64,000 nt of DNA from Sediminibacterium goheungense (lineage in GTDB: Bacteria; Bacteroidota; Bacteroidia; Chitinophagales; Chitinophagaceae), in contig NZ_SNWP01000011.1 of the NCBI RefSeq assembly GCF_004361915.1, forward strand, positions 186,001-250,000, written 5' to 3'. Position 1 is the first letter of the stretch. Every line of letters begins with the position of its first letter. The notes beneath the pieces were generated by a model. The model was not told the origin of the DNA and searched no databases. It was given only the letters and a program-made list of their open reading frames with translations. Both the position numbers and the translations under genes were made by a program. Below are positions 35,140 to 43,931 of the stretch, in pieces.

Positions 35140-36411
35140 ATGTTACAAGTGAGTGTTCTGAGAGCGAATCCGGAAGAAGTGAAAAAAAGACTGGCCGTAA
35201 AACATTTCAAACAACCGGCACTGGTAGATACCATCATTGGTTTGGATGATGAACGTAAAAAATTACAGCTCGATTTCGATACCGCACAGGCTAAAATAAA
35301 CGCTGCTTCCAAAGAAATAGGCAAGCTCATGGCACAGGGCAATAAAGAGGCTGCGGAAATCATGAAGGCAGAAGTAGCTGGTCTTAAAACCAGCCTCGAC
35401 CCCATTAAAGAACAAATGAACGTGGTTGAGCAAACCCTGCTGGACACTTTATTACAATTGCCCAATCTTCCTACCGCAGAAGTACCGGAGGGGCGCACCC
35501 CGGAAGAAAATGTGGTTGTTCGCGAAGGAGGATCCAAACCAGCTTTGCATGAAGGTGCACAGCCACACTGGGACATTGCCAAAAAATACAACCTGATCGA
35601 TTTTGAACTGGGTAATAAAATTACAGGTAGTGGTTTTCCTGTCTATATCGGCAAAGGAGCCAAACTGCAGCGGGCACTGATTCAGTATTTTCTTGATTTC
35701 AATACAGCTGCCGGTTATACGGAATACCTGCCACCTTTTATGGTAAATGCAGCATCTGCTATGGGTACCGGACAGCTACCCGATAAAGAAGGACAGATGT
35801 ATTATATGCCGGAAGATGAATTTTATATGATTCCAACAGCAGAAGTACCTGTAACCAATGTATACCGAGATGTGATTTTGAAAGAAGAAGATTTTCCGGT
35901 GAAGATGACTGCTTACTCTCCCTGTTTCAGAAGAGAAGCAGGTAGTTATGGAAAAGATGTGCGTGGACTCAATCGTCTACACCAGTTTGAGAAAGTAGAA
36001 ATTATACAGATTGTAGAGCCGGAAAAAAGTCAGGCAGCATTGGAAGAAATGGTATTGCATGTTGAGAAACTGCTCAGCACACTGGAACTACCCTATCGAA
36101 TTCTAAGATTATGTGGAGGTGATATGGGTTTTGCAAGTGCTATCACTTACGACTTTGAAGTGTTTAGTGCCGCACAGGAGCGCTGGCTGGAAGTGAGCAG
36201 CGTTAGCAACTTCGAAAGTTACCAGACCAATCGTTTAAAATGCCGTTACAAAGACAGCAATGGTAAAATGCAGCTGGCACATTCACTGAATGGGAGCTCG
36301 TTGGCTTTACCCAGGATTGTAGCCTGCCTGCTGGAAAATCATCAGACTGCTGAAGGCATTCAATTACCTGCAGCTATTGTTCCTTACTTTGGATCAGCCC
36401 TTATTAACTGA
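35140..36411 (+). CDS. serS: Serine--tRNA ligase
   Basis: A 423-residue class II synthetase. The start MLQVSVLRANPEEVKKRLAV is chosen over an ATG at 35038 because the promoter lies between them and the family begins here. The N-terminal coiled-coil arm (about 30-100) is followed by motif 1 (ALIQYFLDFNTAAGYTEYLP), motif 2 (TAYSPCFRREAGSYGKDVRG) and motif 3 (LNGSSLALPRIVACLLENHQ). It charges tRNA-Ser and tRNA-Sec. It is followed 21 bp later by an alpha/beta hydrolase. Confidence 0.97.
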   Translation: MLQVSVLRANPEEVKKRLAVKHFKQPALVDTIIGLDDERKKLQLDFDTAQAKINAASKEIGKLMAQGNKEAAEIMKAEVAGLKTSLDPIKEQMNVVEQTLLDTLLQLPNLPTAEVPEGRTPEENVVVREGGSKPALHEGAQPHWDIAKKYNLIDFELGNKITGSGFPVYIGKGAKLQRALIQYFLDFNTAAGYTEYLPPFMVNAASAMGTGQLPDKEGQMYYMPEDEFYMIPTAEVPVTNVYRDVILKEEDFPVKMTAYSPCFRREAGSYGKDVRGLNRLHQFEKVEIIQIVEPEKSQAALEEMVLHVEKLLSTLELPYRILRLCGGDMGFASAITYDFEVFSAAQERWLEVSSVSNFESYQTNRLKCRYKDSNGKMQLAHSLNGSSLALPRIVACLLENHQTAEGIQLPAAIVPYFGSALIN

Positions 36412-36432
36412 TTCACTTAAACAGTATCTGCT

Positions 36433-37386
36433 ATGCTGCCTAAATGGTTAAAAAGAATTGGCTACACACTGCTGGTGATTTTATTGCTGATCAATATCAT
36501 GGCTGCTTTCCATGCCTATAAGTTTACGCATTTTTATAGCGACGCACCGCAGGTGAAAAAGCCAGCGCAAATGAGCTCAGGGGAAAAGCTGAAAGCTGTT
36601 TTCTTTGGTCTGCGTTATCCGAAAAGTAAAGTGATTGATTCGTTGGGGTTGCCACATGATACGGTATTCCTTAAAACAGCAGACAGCCTTCAGCTTGAAG
36701 GCTGGTATGCTCAAAATGATTCTGCGAAAGGCACCATACTTATGTTTCATGGTCATGGCAGCAGTAAAAGCGGCATCATTGCAGAAGCCCGTAAATTATA
36801 TGAAATGGGTTACCATGTGATGTTAACCGACTTTAGGGCGCATGGTAATAGTGAAGGGAACACTACTTCCATCGGAATTTATGAGTCGAGAGACGTAAAA
36901 GCGGCATATGACTATGTAGCTGCAAAAGGAGAGCAGCACATTATTATCTGGGGTATTTCTATGGGGGCCGCCACCGCTTTAAAAGCTATTGATGAATTTG
37001 GTATAAAACCCGAAAAACTCATTCTTGAAATGCCTTTTGGTTCATTGCATAGTGCGGTACGGGGTCGCATGAAAACCATGGGACTACCTGCGGAGCCACT
37101 GAGCAGCCTGCTAACTTTCTGGGGCGGTGTAGAACTCGGCTCATGGGCCTTCAGTCATCAACCCGCTACCTATGCCCTGAAAGTTAATTGTCCTGTTTTA
37201 CTCCAATGGGGGGCTGGCGACAAAAGGGTAACAGAAGACGAAACCAATACCTTGTTCAGTAATCTTGCCAGCCACGATAAGATCATGATTAAGTACCTGC
37301 AAAGCGGGCACGAAAGCCTTTTTAAGAAAGAAACAGGTAAATGGGTTTCGGTAATGAGTACTTTTCTAAATAAGAATACATATTAA
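36433..37386 (+). CDS. Alpha/beta hydrolase with N-terminal membrane anchor
   Basis: A 317-residue protein. An N-terminal helix (IGYTLLVILLLINIMAAFHA) probably anchors it. The hydrolase fold shows the oxyanion strand LMFHGHGSSKSG, the nucleophile elbow IWGISMGAATAL (GXSXG), the acid near LLQWGAGDKRV and the histidine in LQSGHESLF, so the triad is complete. The substrate is not known. Its TAA stop is directly followed by the heptad-repeat element at 37387. Confidence 0.88.
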   Translation: MLPKWLKRIGYTLLVILLLINIMAAFHAYKFTHFYSDAPQVKKPAQMSSGEKLKAVFFGLRYPKSKVIDSLGLPHDTVFLKTADSLQLEGWYAQNDSAKGTILMFHGHGSSKSGIIAEARKLYEMGYHVMLTDFRAHGNSEGNTTSIGIYESRDVKAAYDYVAAKGEQHIIIWGISMGAATALKAIDEFGIKPEKLILEMPFGSLHSAVRGRMKTMGLPAEPLSSLLTFWGGVELGSWAFSHQPATYALKVNCPVLLQWGAGDKRVTEDETNTLFSNLASHDKIMIKYLQSGHESLFKKETGKWVSVMSTFLNKNTY

Positions 37387-37453
37387 GTGAGTAGTGAGTA
37401 GTCAGTAGGTATTGAATACTTTTTTTACTCACTACTGACTACTCACTGCTCAC
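37387..37453. repeat. Heptad-repeat inverted element (GTSAGTA type) between convergent genes
   Basis: Arms at 37387-37408 and 37432-37453 are reverse complements at about 21 of 22 positions. Each arm reads as GTGAGTA, GTGAGTA, GTCAGTA in 7-bp steps. The left arm starts directly after the hydrolase stop codon; the right arm contains the TGA stop of the L,D-transpeptidase. It is placed to end both transcripts. Confidence 0.88.
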
Positions 37454-37992
37454 TTTCTGATTGTGATCCGTGTGCCAACCGGCAGCGCATCAAAAATTTC
37501 TTCCACATACCTATTCTTTGTACTGATGCACCCTTCAGTCCAGTTTTGTAATCCGTCAATGGCATAGTCTTCATTGGGCCAGGTGCCATGGATACCGATG
37601 CTGCCACCAATCTGGGCATCCGATGGAATAAGACCTGCAGCTTTCCGCTGATTAAATTTTGCCACACTTTCTGCATTGGGGTAATCGATCAACAAAAAAC
37701 GGCTCCATTTTTCATGTTTTCTTTTGAAACAGATTTTAAAAGTGCCTTCTGGTGTGCGTCTGTCGCCCTGCATCATTTTATCGCCCATGTCTTTGTTACC
37801 AAATACCACCGGGTAGGTAGCCAGACATTCACCTGTTGAATCAAATACTTTCATTTCATACTTTGTTTTGATCACCAGCAGGTAATAAGTGTTTTTGGTA
37901 GCATGTTCTGTGTTGAGGTAATGAGTGCTTCTGAAAGAAGTACTGCCAATGAGTATGGCCAGTAGGCAGGGAGCATAGACAAGGGGTTTCAT
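37450..37992 (-). CDS. L,D-transpeptidase (YkuD domain) protein
   Basis: A 180-residue exported protein with a hydrophobic N-terminus (VYAPCLLAILIGSTSF). The YkuD domain has MKVFDSTGECLATYPVVFGN, GDRRTPEGTFKI, IGGSIGIHGTWPNEDYAIDG and the catalytic motif WTEGCIST with its cysteine and the upstream His. It should cross-link peptidoglycan 3-3 or attach proteins to the wall. The stop codon lies inside a heptad-repeat arm. Confidence 0.92.
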   Translation of the reverse strand: MKPLVYAPCLLAILIGSTSFRSTHYLNTEHATKNTYYLLVIKTKYEMKVFDSTGECLATYPVVFGNKDMGDKMMQGDRRTPEGTFKICFKRKHEKWSRFLLIDYPNAESVAKFNQRKAAGLIPSDAQIGGSIGIHGTWPNEDYAIDGLQNWTEGCISTKNRYVEEIFDALPVGTRITIRK

Positions 37993-38101
37993 ACAAATAG
38001 GTTTTTGGTTTGAACCCGAAACTAAAAATCCGCTGCATGCACCCGTGTTGTATGTTGGTTAATTGACAAAAGTTTTGGTTAACAAACGTTATGTTAAGAG
38101 A

Positions 38102-38250
38102 AAGCTGTGAGCCATGAGCTATGAGCCCTGAGTGTTTGCGAGCATTGATTTCATAAAAAAAGGTAAAGGATTCAGGTATTTTTTACTGAACCCTTTACCT
38201 TATATATCTGTGTTAACCATTAGCTCATAGCTCACGGCTCGCTGCTCATC
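38102..38250. repeat. Heptad-repeat inverted pair flanking a terminator
   Basis: The left array (38102-38132) reads AAGCTGT, GAGCCAT, GAGCTAT, GAGCCCT, GAG. The right array (38219-38250) reads TAGCTCA, TAGCTCA, CGGCTCG, CTGCTCA on the plus strand and pairs with the left. It starts about 10 bp after the stop codon of the porin gene. Between the arms lies the terminator at 38162. Confidence 0.75.
38162..38199 (-). terminator. Rho-independent terminator of the outer-membrane protein gene
   Basis: GGTAAAGGATTCAG (38162-38175) pairs with CTGAACCCTTTACC (38186-38199) with one mismatch, and a run of seven A just before it gives a U-tract on the minus strand. The gene at 38260-39144 is transcribed towards it. 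Confidence 0.85.
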
Positions 38251-38259
38251 GCTTCTTCA

Positions 38260-39144
38260 CTACCACCTGCTGAACCTGATACCAAACGCGTATGGAAACT
38301 GTTCTACCCTGGTTATGTCTTTATGTAATTTATTAAGGCTGTAACTGCCGTACAAACGTATGGGTCCCAGACCTACCTCACCAATGGCCGCAACACGGAA
38401 GGGTTCGAGGTTGAAATCGCCGGGTGATTTCTGTTTACCACGATCACTGCTTTTCTGTTTGTTCCTGCTGCTGATCAGGTAACCGGCACTCATACCTGCA
38501 CTGATGCTGAAGCCTCTTCTGTTATTGGGGGAAGTATTGAGATTGATCATAAATGGAACAGTGAGGTAACCTGCATAGAGTTTATTTTTTGAGAAGCTGA
38601 TGGAATCATTGTACACATAAGGATTTCCACCATCTTTCCGGTAGCTGATACGTGAATCGTATCGGAAATTATACATTTCCAAGCCCAGACCGTATTTCAG
38701 GTTTACCACATGCTTTATCACATTTACTTTCTGCATAAAGAACCAGATGTTTACGTTGCTTGATTTAGCTGTACTCAGTTTAAAACTGTTCTGGTTTACA
38801 GGGCCATCTGCAGGGCGAAAAGTTCTGAAATAACTGCCCGCCTGTGCATAGGTATAATTGGTTTGATCACGGAAATTGGTAAACCCGAGATCCATGATCC
38901 ACCAGTTGGTACTGATATTTCTTTTCGGTCTGTTTCTGCGTTCAATGCTGATATCAAAATTGCGGTCCCAATCTTTCCAGATACTCTTATTACCGGAACT
39001 GGTATTACCATCTTTATTTTTTTTGATGATAATAAAATTACCCACCCTTACGGTGTCTGAATTGTTGTTGTTCGTGCTGTCTGTCTGGGCAAATAGCGAA
39101 CCAGAAAACAGGAACGCTGCTGTTGCAATGGCTAAATGTTTCAT
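38260..39144 (-). CDS. Outer-membrane beta-barrel protein
   Basis: A 294-residue protein with signal peptide (IATAAFLFSGSLFAQ). After a short Asn/Ser-rich linker come repeated amphipathic strands: NWWIMDLGFTNFRDQTNY, VVNLKYGLGLEMYNFRYDSR, LYAGYLTVPFMINLNTSPNN, FSISAGMSAGYLISS and IRLYGSYSLNKLHKD, ending QFPYAFGIRFSRW with the aromatic terminal residue typical of barrels. It fits PorT-like or small porin families of Bacteroidota; the function is unknown. It is last in a sigma/anti-sigma operon. Confidence 0.85.
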   Translation of the reverse strand: MKHLAIATAAFLFSGSLFAQTDSTNNNNSDTVRVGNFIIIKKNKDGNTSSGNKSIWKDWDRNFDISIERRNRPKRNISTNWWIMDLGFTNFRDQTNYTYAQAGSYFRTFRPADGPVNQNSFKLSTAKSSNVNIWFFMQKVNVIKHVVNLKYGLGLEMYNFRYDSRISYRKDGGNPYVYNDSISFSKNKLYAGYLTVPFMINLNTSPNNRRGFSISAGMSAGYLISSRNKQKSSDRGKQKSPGDFNLEPFRVAAIGEVGLGPIRLYGSYSLNKLHKDITRVEQFPYAFGIRFSRW

Positions 39145-39250
39145 ACAATTGTGCTTTACTCTTTTTTCTTTGCAAAGATTCAGTATTCTCTTTTACACTT
39201 CAGTATTGATTACTGCCGTGAAGAAGAAAATAAAATATTGTCAAAGGGGT

Positions 39251-40363
39251 TTATTTTAATGATCGTGTCGGAACTGTACTACTGGTATTGGTTTCTTCAG
39301 CTTTCCTGCTTCGGAATAAGCTGCCGGCCTTCCGGAAGAAACCACGTAGTTTATCTTTATTGATTTCAACAGAACCAATGAATAAGCTTTTGTTGTCGCT
39401 ATCTGTTTCCGTATCCAGTTCTTTATATACTACCTGTTGAACCATGGCATCTTTTCCGGTTGACTCATCTGCATCTGGGGTAACTGTTGTTTTGATCAGG
39501 TCGTTTTGATTGATGGCAGCATTGGCACTAATGCCGGTAAATGCTTTTGCACCCATGGTATTTTTTACAGACTCTTCTGTAGTAATGGTATTCTGTCTTT
39601 CAATAACCAGCTCAGGCACTGTTTTACTTTCTTCTCCGGTATTAACAACAGGGATATTGATGGCAACAGATTGCTGTAAAGTCTGAATGGTATGTTGCTC
39701 TGCGGCAACACCTGTATGCATGGAACCGGTATTATTTTCTTTATCAGTAGTTACAGGTTCTGCCATCAATGCCGGATTATCAGTAGTATTCCGGTTGTTG
39801 GTTTTGCTATCTGTTATAACCGCAAGCTCCTGATTAGTGCCATTTACTGTAGCTGTACGCTGACTAATGGTCCAGAAGAAAAACCCAAACCCGATTACTG
39901 CAGCCGCAGCCACCATTCTCATCCAGCGCATATACACAACCGGCTTTTTCTCCGATTCGCTTCTGTATAAACTGCTTTTATCGGGAAAGAATATCTGTTC
40001 TTGTGGTAAAACGGTTTGTTTCAGCTGCATAAATGTTTCCTGTAACGAAGGATGCTGTAAAACAAACGTTTCCACATTCTCACGCTCAGCTGAACTGAGT
40101 TCATTGTCTACGTATAAAAGAAACTGTTCGGTATGATTGTGTAAACCTATTTCTTCACCGGCAGTCCGATAAAGGGTAGATTTATCTATAGGTGATAAAT
40201 CTTCTATCGGTAATGTGGTTTGTTGCAATGCATATAACTCATCTGCCAGATCAGGATTTTCCTGTACAAACTGTTCAACAGCCATTCTGTCGGCAGGAGA
40301 AAGTTCCTGATCTGTATAGAGCAGGAAAAACTCCTCGTAATTATGTCTGTTGATGTTGATCAT
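39251..40363 (-). CDS. Putative anti-sigma factor with duplicated N-terminal domain
   Basis: A 370-residue protein. Two copies of a roughly 65-residue module are seen: residues about 3-68 (EEFFLLYTDQELSPADRMAV ending DKSTLYRT) and about 74-140 (EQFLLYVDNELSSAERENVE ending DKSSLYRS). Each resembles the cytosolic anti-sigma domain. One helix (MRMVAAAAVIGFGFFFWTI, about 150-168) follows, then a long disordered Thr/Asn-rich periplasmic part. It directly follows an ECF sigma gene (15 bp), so it probably restrains that factor. The double module is unusual. Confidence 0.72.
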   Translation of the reverse strand: MININRHNYEEFFLLYTDQELSPADRMAVEQFVQENPDLADELYALQQTTLPIEDLSPIDKSTLYRTAGEEIGLHNHTEQFLLYVDNELSSAERENVETFVLQHPSLQETFMQLKQTVLPQEQIFFPDKSSLYRSESEKKPVVYMRWMRMVAAAAVIGFGFFFWTISQRTATVNGTNQELAVITDSKTNNRNTTDNPALMAEPVTTDKENNTGSMHTGVAAEQHTIQTLQQSVAINIPVVNTGEESKTVPELVIERQNTITTEESVKNTMGAKAFTGISANAAINQNDLIKTTVTPDADESTGKDAMVQQVVYKELDTETDSDNKSLFIGSVEINKDKLRGFFRKAGSLFRSRKAEETNTSSTVPTRSLK

Positions 40364-40378
40364 TGTATGCGATAAAAT

Positions 40379-40870
40379 TTATAAAACATTTTCAGGGCTA
40401 ACCAGATAATTACGGAGTGTAAGCCGGGCCCTGTGAAGATAAACTTTCACCTGACTCTCGTTTAAATCCATAATCTGACCAATTTCTTCATAACTATAAC
40501 CTTCATAGTCTTTCAGCATCACCAGGCTTCTTTGTGTTTCATTGAGTCTGTTTAATGCTTCCATCAGCACTTTTTTCACATTATTTTTATGGTTGCTTAT
40601 CTGTTCCGATCTGCCATCTTCCTGAAATTCGTCTTTCAGCTGGATCCTTTTTACTTTTCTGATATGGTCAATCATCTGGTTATATGCCACCGTAAAAAGA
40701 TAGGATTTCGACTTGCTGTTTTCCACCGCCTCACGGTTGCGCCAGAGTTTTTCAAAAGCCGTCTGTACAATATCGCGGGCGTCCTCTTCATGGCGAAGAT
40801 TCTTCACAATGAAGCGGAATACGTTGTCAGCGTATTGGTTTACACAGTTATTATACTCTTGCTCGGTCAT
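40379..40870 (-). CDS. ECF RNA polymerase sigma factor
   Basis: A 163-residue protein. Region 2 has NVFRFIVKNLRHEEDARDIV, QTAFEKLWRNRE and SKSYLFTVAYNQMIDHIRKV; region 4 has RLNETQRSLVMLKDYEGYSY and MDLNESQVKVYLHRARLTLR. It heads an operon with the dual-module anti-sigma and a beta-barrel protein, so it likely responds to envelope state. It is close in type to the sigma factors that pair with small Bacteroidota anti-sigma proteins. Confidence 0.93.
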   Translation of the reverse strand: MTEQEYNNCVNQYADNVFRFIVKNLRHEEDARDIVQTAFEKLWRNREAVENSKSKSYLFTVAYNQMIDHIRKVKRIQLKDEFQEDGRSEQISNHKNNVKKVLMEALNRLNETQRSLVMLKDYEGYSYEEIGQIMDLNESQVKVYLHRARLTLRNYLVSPENVL

Positions 40871-40946
40871 AAACAGCAGCGATAATTCAAATGATTGCCT
40901 TGTATAATGTTATACGGATGGCTGGAATTTATGTTACAGTGCAAAG

Positions 40947-40976
40947 AAAAAAAATCCTGCGTTTCGGGCGCAGGAT
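40947..40976 (-). terminator. Rho-independent terminator of the 71-residue gene
   Basis: ATCCTGCG (40954-40961) and CGCAGGAT (40969-40976) form a perfect 8-bp stem with a 7-base loop; the seven A at 40947-40953 give a U-tract on the minus strand. It lies 7 bp after the stop codon at 40983. Confidence 0.9.
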
Positions 40977-40982
40977 CAATGA

Positions 40983-41198
40983 TTATCGGAAAGTTGAGAC
41001 GATTAAACGGTTTAATCCGCCATAATGGATTTCATCCGGACTACTACCCTGCGACTTGGCAGGGGGCTTTTCCTGCTTTGAAGGGCAGTTTTTAGATGTC
41101 TGGCAGAGCTTTTTATTACTGAAATTTTCGGTTATATACCCGACTGTGAACAAAACAACAGTTGCTGCTACTGGTAGAAAAAGGTATCTTTTTTTCAT
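40983..41198 (-). CDS. Small exported or membrane protein of unknown function (71 aa)
   Basis: The protein opens MKKRYLFLPVAATVVLFTVG, a signal or membrane segment, then KLCQTSKNCPSKQEKPPAKS, a short linker with two cysteines, and ends DEIHYGGLNRLIVSTFR. A strong terminator 7 bp after its stop supports transcription. Similar short, Cys-containing proteins with a conserved C-terminal tail occur in related genera, but I cannot name a family. It stands alone between the sigma factor and mqnC, all on the minus strand. Confidence 0.65.
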   Translation of the reverse strand: MKKRYLFLPVAATVVLFTVGYITENFSNKKLCQTSKNCPSKQEKPPAKSQGSSPDEIHYGGLNRLIVSTFR

Positions 41199-41277
41199 AA
41201 GCCGGGTTTAAGGAATGGTAAAGTTATAACGAAGATTCTTAAACAGAAAGGATTTATCGTTAAATGAAGTTAAAATC

Positions 41278-41346
41278 GTGAATGGTCAATGGTGAATGGT
41301 CAATATAGCCGTTCTCTCAATTCACCATTGACCATTCACCATTCAC
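41278..41346. repeat. Heptad-repeat inverted element (GGTSAAT type) at the mqnC stop
   Basis: Arms at 41278-41304 and 41320-41346, 27 bp each, made of alternating GGTCAAT and GGTGAAT units, with a 15-bp loop. The arms pair at 24 of 27 positions; the mismatches are at the variable G/C position of the unit. The right arm touches the mqnC stop codon at 41346. Confidence 0.85.
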
Positions 41347-42470
41347 TAATAATCAATTACCTGCTCCTGAATGCTCTCCGGAATATCTCTCCAATTGTAT
41401 TGCTGACCGCGTAGCTGGGGCTCAAAACCGGCTTCACGGATGGCATCCTGCATGGTTTTATAGGTAAAACGGTGGGGGGCGCCGGCTGCGCTCACCACAT
41501 TTTCTTCGATCATAATCGATCCAAAATCATTAGCACCGGCATGCAGGCAGATCTGAGCAGTTTGTTTACCTACGGTAAGCCAACTGGCCTGAATGTTTAT
41601 CACATTGGGCAACATGATGCGGCTAATGGCAATCATCCTGATATATTCGTCTGTAGTAGTAAGGTTATGCACACCCCTGATACGCGTTAGCAGGGTATCT
41701 ACATCCTGGAAAGTCCATGGAATAAAGGCCAGAAAGCCCTTGGCATCGGCCGGCTTACGGCTTTGTACTTCCCTGATACGGGTTAAATGAATAAAACGCT
41801 CTTCCAGTGTTTCCACATGGCCAAACATCATGGTAGCGCTGGTGGTAATATTCAGCTTATGGGCCTCATGCATAATATCCAGCCACTCATCTGCTCCGCA
41901 TTTACCCTTGGAAATGAGTCTGCGTACCCTGTCTACCAGAATTTCGGCTCCTGCGCCGGGTAAGGAATCAAGACCTGCTTCCTGTAAGGTTTTTAATACA
42001 TCATGATGGCTCATTTTCTCCAGCTTACAGATATGGGCCACTTCGGGTGGCCCGAGTGCATGGAGCTTAAGCTGCGGATATTCCTGTTTGATCTGCCGGA
42101 AAGTATGGGTGTAAAAATCGAGACCCAGTTCAGGGTGATGCCCGCCCTGCAGGAGAAGTTGGTCTCCCCCATATTTCAGCGTTTCCTCAATTTTCTTTCG
42201 GTAAGTAGGCATATCGGTAATATAGGCCTCGCTATGACCGGGTATTCGGTAAAAATTACAGAACTTACAATTGGCAATACAAACATTGGTGGTATTCACA
42301 TTACGGTCTATCTGCCAGGTAACTTTACCATGAGGGACCTGCTTTTTCCGTAATTCATCAGCAACATGCATCAGCTCGGTTAGGGGTGCCTGTTCAAACA
42401 GAAACATACCCTCTTCAATACTTAAAAAATCAAAATTCAGTGCCCGTTGGTACAAATCAGCTAATTGCAT
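41346..42470 (-). CDS. mqnC: Cyclic dehypoxanthinyl futalosine synthase MqnC
   Basis: A 374-residue radical SAM enzyme. The cluster motif CIANCKFCNFYR sits near residue 64. It continues with TLKYGGDQLLLQGGHHPELG, AGLDSLPGAGAEILVDRVRR, TTSATMMFGHVETLEERFIH and LAFIPWTFQ, which are MqnC hallmarks; MqnE is a relative but would differ in the motif C context and the N-terminus. MqnC cyclises the futalosine intermediate in menaquinone synthesis. Menaquinone would feed the respiratory chain that ends in the cbb3 oxidase. Confidence 0.93.
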   Translation of the reverse strand: MQLADLYQRALNFDFLSIEEGMFLFEQAPLTELMHVADELRKKQVPHGKVTWQIDRNVNTTNVCIANCKFCNFYRIPGHSEAYITDMPTYRKKIEETLKYGGDQLLLQGGHHPELGLDFYTHTFRQIKQEYPQLKLHALGPPEVAHICKLEKMSHHDVLKTLQEAGLDSLPGAGAEILVDRVRRLISKGKCGADEWLDIMHEAHKLNITTSATMMFGHVETLEERFIHLTRIREVQSRKPADAKGFLAFIPWTFQDVDTLLTRIRGVHNLTTTDEYIRMIAISRIMLPNVINIQASWLTVGKQTAQICLHAGANDFGSIMIEENVVSAAGAPHRFTYKTMQDAIREAGFEPQLRGQQYNWRDIPESIQEQVIDY

Positions 42471-42621
42471 GGAGGAAAATTTCTTATAAATAACAAAGGT
42501 AGGATGATAAGGTTGATTATCGCTGCATCAAAAACAGGCATTCGGTTGTCATGGTATTCAGCCTGGTTATTTTTACCATGAAACGGGAAAACTGGCCAAA
42601 TGGGCTTATTTTCAAAACTGC

Positions 42622-43827
42622 ATGAAACGTTTAACGCTTGCTATACTCCTTGCAGGGCTCACCTGTATATATATGCCTTCGCATGCACAGGAAGAATTTA
42701 TTTTACCTGAAGCTAAACTACTAACCCGCTTTCCCTTTACCCAGTTAAGTGGGGGTATTATTATTCTGAAAGCGCAGATAGATGATTTCCAGGATACACT
42801 CAATTTTGTTTTTGATACAGGAAGTGGGGGTATATCACTTGATTCACTCACCATTCAATATCTCGGACTTAAAAAAGAGCTGAGCGATAAAACCATCAGA
42901 GGAATCGCAGGTATTAAACAGGTTGAGTTTGCCTATAACCATACACTCAAACTGCCCGGTTTACAGGTTGAGAAACTGGATTTTCATGTGAATGATTATG
43001 AGTTGCTTACCAGCGTATATGGACTAAAGATTGATGGTATTATTGGTTTTAGTTTTCTCAGAAGATTTATTGTGCATATTGATTACGACAGACAAATCAT
43101 GGAAGTATATACTCCCGGCAGATTCAGGTATCCGAAAGGTGGGTATATGCTGAAACCCGATTTCACAACACTACCCCTTCAGGCAGCAACGATTGAAGAT
43201 GAAAGAACAATAAACGGAAGATTTATTTTCGATACCGGTGCCGGTCTTACCTTTTTATTATCCAAAGAATTTGTTCAGGATAGCCTCGTGTTTAAACGGA
43301 AAAGAAAATTCTATCCTACGCAGGCAGAAGGATTGGGAGGTAAGAAAATGATGGATATTACAGTATCAAAAGGTGTAAAACTGGGGCCATATAAGTTCAG
43401 AAATGTACCCGTACATATTTTTGATGATGAGTACAATGTTACATCCTATCCGCTCTTAGGTGGATTGATAGGGAACGATATCATGCGCAGGTTTAATGTG
43501 ATCCTTAACTACCCTGAACGTTGTATTCATATCAAACCGAATAACCATTACCCTGAAAGTTTTGATTATTCCTATACCGGACTGGGCATTTACCTTATTG
43601 ATGGTGAAATCAGGGTAATTGATATTATCAAAGGATCTCCCGGTGATAAAGCAGGCTTTCAACCTGGCGATATCATTTTCTCAGTTGAAAATAATTACAC
43701 CAAGAATATTCAGGCCTATAAAACCCTTTTTCAGAATTCTATCGGAAAAGTGAAGGTTATCATCTTCCGGGAGCAGAAACCGCTGGTACTTACCATGAAT
43801 ATAAAAGACATCAGACGTAACCGATAG
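42622..43827 (+). CDS. Retropepsin-like aspartyl protease with PDZ domain
   Basis: A 401-residue exported protein (signal LTLAILLAGLTCIYMPSHAQ). Two aspartyl protease half-sites appear, FVFDTGSGGISLDS (about 64-77) and FIFDTGAGLTFLLS (about 206), each followed by strand-flap patterns. A C-terminal PDZ domain has GLGIYLIDGEIRVIDIIKGS and DKAGFQPGDIIFSVENNYTK. This is the clan AA plus PDZ architecture of Bacteroidota. It likely cleaves periplasmic or lipoprotein substrates. Confidence 0.9.
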   Translation: MKRLTLAILLAGLTCIYMPSHAQEEFILPEAKLLTRFPFTQLSGGIIILKAQIDDFQDTLNFVFDTGSGGISLDSLTIQYLGLKKELSDKTIRGIAGIKQVEFAYNHTLKLPGLQVEKLDFHVNDYELLTSVYGLKIDGIIGFSFLRRFIVHIDYDRQIMEVYTPGRFRYPKGGYMLKPDFTTLPLQAATIEDERTINGRFIFDTGAGLTFLLSKEFVQDSLVFKRKRKFYPTQAEGLGGKKMMDITVSKGVKLGPYKFRNVPVHIFDDEYNVTSYPLLGGLIGNDIMRRFNVILNYPERCIHIKPNNHYPESFDYSYTGLGIYLIDGEIRVIDIIKGSPGDKAGFQPGDIIFSVENNYTKNIQAYKTLFQNSIGKVKVIIFREQKPLVLTMNIKDIRRNR

Positions 43828-43931
43828 CTATTTATGTTTTCGGGAAATGTATCTTTAGTCAAGGTCATCTGGCTTTGATTCATCTTTATGCTACCCGCTT
43901 TTCACTTAATTTCGCTGTTTCAATAGCTGAT

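Noticed and set aside
41346..42470. MqnE (aminofutalosine synthase) instead of MqnC
   Set aside because: The motifs after the cluster (SLPGAGAEIL, TMMFGHVE, FIPWTFQ) and the short N-terminus fit MqnC better.
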